A stretch of DNA of 64,000 nt from JASGIT01 sp047601665 (GTDB lineage: Bacteria > Pseudomonadota > Gammaproteobacteria > Burkholderiales > Burkholderiaceae_C): NCBI GenBank assembly GCA_047601665.1, contig JASGIT010000001.1, positions 3,348,001-3,412,000 on the forward strand, read 5' to 3'. Shown here piece by piece: positions 58,497 to 64,000 of the stretch; the stretch's first letter is position 1; each line of letters starts with the position of its first letter. The notes beneath the pieces were generated by a model. That model was not told the DNA's origin, ran no database searches, and was given only the letters and a program-made list of their open reading frames with translations. Made by a program: the position numbers and the translations under genes.

Positions 58497-59246
58497 ATGG
58501 CGGACACCAACCTCCTGCTTTCGGGCCGCAACCTGTCCAAGCAGTTCAAGGGGCTGCTGGCCGTCTCGGGCGTGGACATCGACATCCACCGGGGCGAGAT
58601 CGTCGGCCTCATCGGCCCCAACGGCGCGGGCAAGAGCACCACTTTCAACCTGCTCTCCGGCTTCCTGAAACCCACCACCGGCTCGCTCGCCATTGCCGGT
58701 GCCGACATGACCGGCGCGAACCCTGAGCGCATCAGCCGCCAGGGCCTGGTGCGCACCTTCCAGCACGGCAGCTACCTGCCGACGATGACGGTGCGCGACA
58801 ACGTGCTGATCGGCGCCCTGGGCGGCACCCGCAACGGCCGCGTGCGCCATGCCGAGCAGGAGCGGGTCATCGACGAGGCGCTCGCGCTGTTCGGCCTGTC
58901 CGGCCACGCGCAGGCGGTGGCGAAGAACCTGCCGCACGGCCTGCAGCGCCTGCTGAGCATGGCCATCGCCTTCGCCGCGCGCCCCGCGTTGATCTGCTAT
59001 GACGAGCCGCTGACCGGACTGAACCAGACCGAGGTGGCCGAGACGCTCAAGGTCTACCGCCGCCTGAAAGCCGACTACGGCATGTCCATGCTGCTCGTGG
59101 AGCACAACATGCGCGCCGTGATGGCGATCTGCGACCGCATCTACGTGCTGCACCACGGCGAGATCATCTTCACCGGCACGCCGGACGAAGTGAAGCAAAG
59201 CGAGGCGGTGCTCACCGCCTACCTGGGGGAGGCACATGACATCTAG
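58497..59246 (+). CDS. livG: Liv-type ABC transporter ATP-binding protein (LivG family)
   Basis: The 249-residue ATPase has Walker A GPNGAGKSTTFN (about residues 40-51), the livG-specific LVRTFQHGSYLPTMTVRDNV (Q loop) and Walker B ICYDEPLTGLN. The signature motif is unusual: NLPHGLQRLLSMAIA instead of LSxGQQR, lacking the Gly-Gln pair. The C-terminus ends EVLTAYLG-like (VLTAYLGEA), typical. Start behind GGGGAGGG. It works as a heterodimer with the LivF-like protein; the weak signature is worth noting. Confidence 0.9.
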   Translation: MADTNLLLSGRNLSKQFKGLLAVSGVDIDIHRGEIVGLIGPNGAGKSTTFNLLSGFLKPTTGSLAIAGADMTGANPERISRQGLVRTFQHGSYLPTMTVRDNVLIGALGGTRNGRVRHAEQERVIDEALALFGLSGHAQAVAKNLPHGLQRLLSMAIAFAARPALICYDEPLTGLNQTEVAETLKVYRRLKADYGMSMLLVEHNMRAVMAICDRIYVLHHGEIIFTGTPDEVKQSEAVLTAYLGEAHDI

Positions 59247-59967
59247 CCTGAGCGCTGAACATACCCTGGCCGTGCGCGACCTGTGCGTCAACTACGGCGC
59301 CGTGCCCGCCGTCACCGGCGTGAGCATGGAAGTGAAGGGCGGCAGCATCGTCAGCCTGATCGGCGCCAACGGCGCGGGCAAGTCCACGTTGATCAAGGCC
59401 ATCACCGGCCTGGTCAAGGTGCGCTCGGGCGAGGTGAGTTACGGCGGCAAGCCGATCACCAACCGCGCGCCCAACGCCATCCTCGACCAGGGCATCGCCC
59501 TGGTGCCCGAGGGCCGGCGCCTGTTCGGCAGCATGACGGTGCGCGAGAACCTGGAGATGGGCGCCTACCGCATCCGCGACGCGGCCCGGCGCGCCGAACT
59601 GTTCGACACCTGCCTGCGCTACTTCCCCGACCTCGAGGCCAAGTTGCCGAGCGCCGCCAGCTCGCTCAGCGGCGGGCAGCAGCAGATGGTGGCCGTGGCG
59701 CGCGCGCTGATGAGCGCGCCCAGCGTGCTGCTGCTCGACGAGCCGACCATCGGCCTGGCGCCCGCCTTCGTCAACGTCATCAGCGCGGTGGTGCGCGACA
59801 TCAACAAGCAGGGCGTGACCGTGCTGCTGGTGGAGCAGAACGCCGAGGTGGCGCTGCGCGTGAGCCACTACGCCTACGTGCTGGAGTCGGGCGCGGTGGT
59901 CAAGCACGGGCCGTCAGAGGTGTTTCTGCACGACCCGGACATCAAGAAGGCCTATCTGGGGCTGTGA
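59236..59967 (+). CDS. livF: Liv-type ABC transporter ATP-binding protein (LivF family)
   Basis: The 243-residue ATPase starts inside livG (11-bp overlap) behind GGGGGAGG. Walker A GANGAGKSTLI (about residues 44-54), GIALVPEGRRLFGSMTVREN (Q loop and LivF mark), signature SSLSGGQQQMVAVARAL, Walker B VLLLDEPTIGLAP, and the end DIKKAYLGL are all canonical. It pairs with the LivG-like protein to power uptake. The operon ends here; a strong bidirectional terminator follows. Confidence 0.93.
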   Translation: MTSSLSAEHTLAVRDLCVNYGAVPAVTGVSMEVKGGSIVSLIGANGAGKSTLIKAITGLVKVRSGEVSYGGKPITNRAPNAILDQGIALVPEGRRLFGSMTVRENLEMGAYRIRDAARRAELFDTCLRYFPDLEAKLPSAASSLSGGQQQMVAVARALMSAPSVLLLDEPTIGLAPAFVNVISAVVRDINKQGVTVLLVEQNAEVALRVSHYAYVLESGAVVKHGPSEVFLHDPDIKKAYLGL

Positions 59968-59988
59968 ACCTGGATGGGGCATGAAAAC

Positions 59989-60032
59989 AGCGGCCAGCGC
60001 TTGTGTATCAAGCGCTGGCCGCTATGTTTTTC
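59989..60032. terminator. bidirectional terminator formed by palindromic repeat, copy 10
   Basis: A 15-bp perfect stem, AGCGGCCAGCGCTTG (59989-60003) with CAAGCGCTGGCCGCT (60009-60023), and a 5-base loop. ATGTTTTTCAT follows on the plus strand and GTTTTCAT on the minus strand. It separates the convergent Liv operon and flavin reductase gene. Confidence 0.85.
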
Positions 60033-60048
60033 ATACCAATGGGCGGAA

Positions 60049-62019
60049 TCAGGTAATGGCGCGCGCCGCCAGATGCCCTTCGCGGATCGCGGGCTGGATG
60101 TCGCGGGCCGACAGCGCATCGCCCACGATGTGCAGCTGCGGCACGCGCCCGCGCAGGCTTTCCCAGAGGTCGTTCTGCGATTGGCGGTAGCCGACCAGCA
60201 CCACGGTATCGGCGGGCACGGTTTCCGCCCCTTCACCGTACAGCGAACGCACTTCGGCGCTGCCCTTGGCGACGGACACCAGCGCGGACTGCGTGACGAT
60301 GCGGAACCTGCCCGCCTTGTGAAAGCGCTGCAGCGCGGCCTGCGTGCGGCCCGTGCCTTCGACGGCGGGGGCGAACATCAGGTGGCGCGTCACGTAGGTC
60401 ACCTCGGCGCCGCTGTCGATCAGCGCCTCGCAGCAGCCGATGGCCTCGTAGTGGCCGATGTCGTCGAACACGATGGCGGTCTTGCCCCAGGCGCCCGCGC
60501 CCGCCATGGCCACGTCGAGCGACGTGAGCACGCGCGCGCCGGGCTCGATGCGCAGCGCGGTGGCGGGGTCTGCCGTCTGGCGGAACTCCTGCACCTCGGT
60601 GGGCTGCGAGCCGGTGGCGACGATGACCACGTCGGGGTTCTCGGCCAGCACCTCGTCGGCCTCCACGTAGGTGGCCAGCTGCACGTTGACGCCCAGGCGG
60701 TAGATCTCACTCTCCAGCCAGATCGCGATGTCGCCGATCAGGTGCAGCTTGGGCAGGTGCTTGGCCACGTTGAGCAGCCCGCCCAGGTCGGAGGCGGCTT
60801 CGATCAGCGTCACGTCGTGCCCCATGAGCCGCGCCGTGCGCGCCGCCTCCATGCCGGCCACGCCGCCGCCCACCACCAGCACCTTGCGCGGGTGCTGGGT
60901 CGGGACGATGTCGTCCTCGGACAGCCGGGCCTCGTCGCCGACCACGGGGTTCACGGCGCAGCGCATACGGCCGGTGAACACGCCGCCGATGCAGCCCTGG
61001 TTGCAGCTGATGCAGGGGCGCACCTCGGTGCCCCGGCCTTCGCGCGCCTTCACCACCAGCATCGGGTCGGCGATCATGCCGCGCACGATGTTGATCATGT
61101 CGGCGTGGCCTTCCTTGAGCGCCTGTTCGGCGTCGTCCAGCGTGGCGTAGCGGCCCACGATGATGCGCGGCACGGTTAGCCCCAAGCCGATGCGGTCGCT
61201 GACCGGCAACTGGTAGCCCACGGGGCGGTCCATGCCCGCGTAGCGCTCGACGTGGAAGTAGTAGTCGCCGTGCGTGATGTTCACGAAGTCGATCAGGCCC
61301 TCGGCCTGCAGGCGCAGCGCGATGGCGTTCACGTCCTCGGCGGTCAGGATGCGCGCGTCGGTGCTGCCGCCCAGGCGCACGCCCAGCGCGAAGCCGGGCG
61401 CGGTGGCCGCGCGGATGGCGCGCAGCGCCTCTTGCAGCGCGCGGATGCGGTTGTCGAAGCTGCCGCCGTATTGGTCCTGGCGCTGGTTGAGCACGGGCGA
61501 GAAGAACTGCGAGAACAGGTAGCCCGCGCCCGCCAGCACTTCCACGCCGTTCAGCCCGGCCTCCTGCATCCGGGCGGCCGCCTTGCCGTAGAACTCGACC
61601 AGTTCGCCGATCTGGTCGGTGGTCATGGGGATGGGCGGCGCCACCGAATAGCGGCCCGGCAGCGCCGTCACGGCCCATGGCAGGCCGCCGTCGGCCGCCG
61701 GGTCGGTGTAGCCGCCGTGCCAGAGCTGGGTGAACAGCTTCATGCCGGTGGGGGCGATGGCGTCCACCATGCGGCGCATGGGCGCGATGGAGTCGTCCTC
61801 CGCCGCGCTCAGCGAGAAGGTGGAGGAGGGGTGGACCGAGGTGCTCTCGATGATGGACAGCCCCGCGCCGCCCTTGGCCCGCGCGAGGTGGTAGGCGATC
61901 AGGTCGTCGTTGACGTATTTGCCGGACAGGCGCGTGGCGTGCGCGGTGCGCACGATGCGGTTGGGAATCTCGACGCCGCCGATTCGCAGCGGCGAGAACA
62001 CGCGCTTGTACATGCTCAT
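60049..62019 (-). CDS. NADH:flavin oxidoreductase / 2-enoate reductase-type Fe-S flavoenzyme
   Basis: The 656-residue protein has an N-terminal old-yellow-enzyme TIM barrel (about residues 1-330; FSPLRIGGVEIPNRIVRTAH at the start), a 4Fe-4S site with Cys336, Cys339, Cys343 and Cys354 (CISCNQGC then MRC), and a C-terminal FAD/NAD domain (VLVVGGGVAGMEAARTA near residue 385). This is the layout of 2,4-dienoyl-CoA reductase, 2-enoate reductase and trimethylamine dehydrogenase. Start ATG overlaps the SDR stop by 4 bp. It likely reduces an enoate or dienoyl-CoA; substrate unknown. Confidence 0.9.
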   Translation of the reverse strand: MSMYKRVFSPLRIGGVEIPNRIVRTAHATRLSGKYVNDDLIAYHLARAKGGAGLSIIESTSVHPSSTFSLSAAEDDSIAPMRRMVDAIAPTGMKLFTQLWHGGYTDPAADGGLPWAVTALPGRYSVAPPIPMTTDQIGELVEFYGKAAARMQEAGLNGVEVLAGAGYLFSQFFSPVLNQRQDQYGGSFDNRIRALQEALRAIRAATAPGFALGVRLGGSTDARILTAEDVNAIALRLQAEGLIDFVNITHGDYYFHVERYAGMDRPVGYQLPVSDRIGLGLTVPRIIVGRYATLDDAEQALKEGHADMINIVRGMIADPMLVVKAREGRGTEVRPCISCNQGCIGGVFTGRMRCAVNPVVGDEARLSEDDIVPTQHPRKVLVVGGGVAGMEAARTARLMGHDVTLIEAASDLGGLLNVAKHLPKLHLIGDIAIWLESEIYRLGVNVQLATYVEADEVLAENPDVVIVATGSQPTEVQEFRQTADPATALRIEPGARVLTSLDVAMAGAGAWGKTAIVFDDIGHYEAIGCCEALIDSGAEVTYVTRHLMFAPAVEGTGRTQAALQRFHKAGRFRIVTQSALVSVAKGSAEVRSLYGEGAETVPADTVVLVGYRQSQNDLWESLRGRVPQLHIVGDALSARDIQPAIREGHLAARAIT

Positions 62020-62798
62020 GACACCGACCTCTTGGAGCTGATGCCCCCATCGACCGTGATGATGGTGCCGCTGGTGTAGCTGGAGCGCGGCGAGGCCAGG
62101 TAGACGAACAGGTCGGCCACTTCCGGCACCGTGGCGCTGCGGCCCAGCGGGTAGGCCGCCAGCAGCTCGCCCGCGCGCGATTCGTCGCCCAGCAGGCGCG
62201 CGGCGTGGTTGCGCATCACCTTGGCGATGCGCTCGGTGGCGACGGGGCCGGGGTTGACGCCGATCACGCGGATGCCGTCCTCCAGGCTGCGCCCGCCTAA
62301 AGCGCAGGTGAAGGCCATCAGCGCCGCGTTGCCGGTGGAGCCCGCGATGTAGTTGAAATCCGGGTTCTGGCCGCCGTTGCCGATGTTGTTGAGGATGACG
62401 CCGTGGCCCCGCTGCTTCATGCGCAGGTACATGGCGCGCGTGAGGTCGATGTAGCCGAACACCTTCAGTTCCCAGCCCTTGCGCCAGGCCTGCGCGTCCA
62501 CGTCCCACAGGTTGCCGCCGGGAATGGCGCCGGCGTTGTTCACCAGCACGTCAATCTCGCCTGCAAAAGCCATGATCTGGTCAATGGCGCCGGGCTGCGT
62601 CATGTCCAGCGGCAGCACATCGACCTGCACGCCGTGCGCGGCGCGCAGGCTGGCGGCCAGGGCTTCGAGCTTGTCGGCCGAGCGTGCCACCAGCGCGAGG
62701 TGGCAGCCTTCGGCGGCGAAGGATTGGGCCAGCCCTTCGCCAATGCCTTGCGATGCGCCGGTGATCAGTACGCGCCGGCCGGTTAATTCCATGTCCAT
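62016..62798 (-). CDS. short-chain dehydrogenase/reductase (SDR)
   Basis: The 260-residue NAD(P)-dependent enzyme starts MDMELTGRRVLITGASQGIG, with GAGGAGA upstream; longer in-frame starts lack a ribosome site. The cofactor loop TGASQGIGEG (about residues 14-23) and NNAG near residue 90 are present. The expected active-site Ser-Tyr-x-x-x-Lys region reads NPDFNYIAGSTGNAALMAF: the catalytic Tyr is displaced (NYIAGSTGN; Lys replaced by Asn), so activity may differ from classical SDRs. It is first in a two-gene operon with the flavoenzyme; a TGTTCCGTAC element lies 102 bp upstream. Confidence 0.85.
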   Translation of the reverse strand: MDMELTGRRVLITGASQGIGEGLAQSFAAEGCHLALVARSADKLEALAASLRAAHGVQVDVLPLDMTQPGAIDQIMAFAGEIDVLVNNAGAIPGGNLWDVDAQAWRKGWELKVFGYIDLTRAMYLRMKQRGHGVILNNIGNGGQNPDFNYIAGSTGNAALMAFTCALGGRSLEDGIRVIGVNPGPVATERIAKVMRNHAARLLGDESRAGELLAAYPLGRSATVPEVADLFVYLASPRSSYTSGTIITVDGGISSKRSVS

Positions 62799-62899
62799 CG
62801 TGGTCTCCTCGTGGGTCTGCGCTGCGCGGAAAAACAACGCCCAGCGACTCCACCCATTGGATGGAACGCGGGGCGCCGGGTCAACGGGATGGGTTCATC

Positions 62900-62909
62900 T
62901 GTTCCGTAC
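62900..62909 (+). promoter_or_regulatory. TGTTCCGTAC element, site E
   Basis: Exact decamer 102 bp before the SDR start. Here it continues as TTCCGTA-C-TACGAAA, close to a full inverted repeat with a 1-base centre, which suggests the complete operator is TTCCGTA-N-TACGGAA. Confidence 0.6.
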
Positions 62910-62960
62910 TACGAAAGTGCCGGATCATTTGGCGCCGCTCGCCTGAACGACGTGCTTCCA

Positions 62961-64000
62961 TCAGGCATCGCGGCCGCGCGGGATGAAGGCCAGCACCAGC
63001 GCCGCGATCGCCGCCGGCAGGGCGAAGGCATAGAAGTTCCACTGGTGGCCGAAGCCCGCGCCGATGATCCAGCCGCCCATCATCGGGCCCAGGATGGCGC
63101 CCAGGCGCCCCAGCCCCAGCGATGCGCCGACGGCGGAGCCACGGCAGGCCACCGGGAAATGCGCGGCGATGTAGCCGTACACCAGCGTGCTGGAGCCGAT
63201 CGTGCCCACGCCCGCGCCGAACACGGCCACCATCAGCCAGGCGAAGTCCGGCTTCTGGCTCAGGGCCAGCAGCGAGACCGCGCCGATCAGGAAGACCGGC
63301 ACCGTCACGCGCTTGGGGCCCCAGCGGTCGGCCAGCGTGGCGCCGACCAGCGTGCCCACCACGGCGCCCAGCTGCAGCACCAGCATGAATTGCAGCGACG
63401 AGCCCAGCGGATAGCCGGCATTGCGCATCAATTGCGGCAGCCAGGTGTTGAGGCCGTAGATCACCAACTGGGTGAAGAACATCACGATGATGAACAGGAT
63501 GGCCGCGGTGCGGAACCGGTCGGAAAACAGCAGCCGGTAGCCTTCGGAGCGGTGCTCGGCCTGCCGGGCGTGCTCGGCGTGCTCTTGTTGCACGGCGGCG
63601 AAGTCGATGCCGTAGTGCCCGGCCAGCTTCCCGGCCTCGGCCGTGCGGCCACGCCCCACCAGGTAGCCCACCGACTCGGGCAGGCCGAAATACATGATCG
63701 GCAGAATCAGCACATACAGCCCGCCGAACGCATACAGCCAGCGCCAGCTGTGCTCGGGCAGCATCGCCAGCGCGAACAGGGCCGAGACGATGCCCCCTGC
63801 CGCGTAGCCGGTCAGCATGAAGCCGTTGTAGAGCTGGCGCCGGTTGCGCGGCGCGTACTCCGCCGTCAGGGCCACCGCGCAAGGCACCACGCCGCCCAGG
63901 CCGATGCCGCTGAAAAACCGCGCAATGCCCAGGAACTGCGGCGAGGTGGCCAGCGCGCAGGTGGCGCAGCCGACCGAGAACCACAGCACGCCCAGCATGA
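62961..64000 (-). CDS. MFS transporter, aromatic acid:H+ symporter (AAHS) type, N-terminus cut by window
   Basis: At least 346 residues are visible; the 5' end lies beyond the window. Roughly ten membrane helices remain. ARFFSGIGLGGVVPCAVALT followed by EYAPRNRR is the conserved helix 4-5 region of AAHS permeases (PcaK/BenK type), and LADRWGPKRV is the second copy of the MFS loop motif in the C-terminal half. Such permeases import benzoate-like acids with protons. It is downstream of the SDR operon on the same strand; stop GCATCGCGG region has no clear terminator. Confidence 0.85.
   Translation of the reverse strand, partial: MLGVLWFSVGCATCALATSPQFLGIARFFSGIGLGGVVPCAVALTAEYAPRNRRQLYNGFMLTGYAAGGIVSALFALAMLPEHSWRWLYAFGGLYVLILPIMYFGLPESVGYLVGRGRTAEAGKLAGHYGIDFAAVQQEHAEHARQAEHRSEGYRLLFSDRFRTAAILFIIVMFFTQLVIYGLNTWLPQLMRNAGYPLGSSLQFMLVLQLGAVVGTLVGATLADRWGPKRVTVPVFLIGAVSLLALSQKPDFAWLMVAVFGAGVGTIGSSTLVYGYIAAHFPVACRGSAVGASLGLGRLGAILGPMMGGWIIGAGFGHQWNFYAFALPAAIAALVLAFIPRGRDA

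Noticed and set aside
1..64000. CRISPR arrays, prophage, integrase, transposase, tRNA or rRNA genes
   Set aside because: I looked for spaced direct repeats, IS-type inverted ends and conserved RNA gene sequences and saw none; the scattered palindromic repeats are not regularly spaced.

Overview
The window is high-GC DNA with back-to-back operons and many 4-bp ATGA overlaps. Several features are typical of a betaproteobacterium of the family Comamonadaceae (Acidovorax, Delftia, Comamonas, Alicycliphilus and relatives). These are six Bug-type solute-binding proteins, a Gram-negative porin, an IPTL-CTERM surface protein, and about ten copies of a small palindromic intergenic repeat with the core CCAGCGCTTG...CAAGCGCTGG. 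The genus assignment is inference. I saw no rRNA, tRNA, insertion sequence, phage gene or CRISPR array.

Region 1 (1-14.5 kb), envelope and signalling. The 3' end of a molybdopterin oxidoreductase and a heme-binding beta-barrel protein are followed by a tripartite RND efflux operon (outer-membrane lipoprotein, adaptor, pump) that runs into its own metal-type two-component system. Next come a divergent response regulator and 7TMR-DISM sensor kinase pair, and a secreted beta-propeller protein with an IPTL-CTERM sorting tail.

Region 2 (14.6-25.8 kb), an acyl-CoA catabolic operon. It encodes a hydratase/3-hydroxyacyl-CoA dehydrogenase fusion, a two-gene (probably heteromeric) acyl-CoA dehydrogenase, a PaaG-like hydratase/isomerase, a CaiB CoA-transferase, two Bug proteins, a nitronate monooxygenase-like flavoprotein and an acyl-CoA synthetase.

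Region 3 (25.8-31 kb), accessory genes. It holds a small toxin-antitoxin pair with a perfect 22-bp operator palindrome, metNI without metQ, two flavin reductases, two LysR regulators and a small membrane protein.

Region 4 (31-41.9 kb), a C5-dicarboxylate-type module. LysR, acyl-CoA dehydrogenase, etfBA, FAS1-like hydratase, CaiB CoA-transferase, CoA-ester lyase, Bug and two MmgE/PrpD proteins together resemble in content the itaconate gene cluster of Pseudomonas. The transport component here is a Bug protein.

Region 5 (42-64 kb), a second CoA-thioester module around a TetR regulator. It carries a hydratase, porin, Bug, TetR, CoA-ester lyase, MaoC, acyl-CoA dehydrogenase, two CaiB enzymes, two Bugs, an NTF2-like protein, nitroreductase, hydratase, a complete Liv-type ABC importer, an Fe-S flavin enoate reductase with an SDR partner, and an aromatic-acid MFS transporter cut by the window end.

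Two regulatory patterns tie regions 4 and 5 together. The exact decamer TGTTCCGTAC occurs five times, each time in an upstream region of this catabolic half. A CTAAC-N8-GTTAG inverted repeat sits about 45 bp before both the PrpD operon and the lyase operon next to tetR. The likely biology is uptake and beta-oxidation-like breakdown of branched or dicarboxylic acids through CoA thioesters. No substrate can be fixed from sequence alone.
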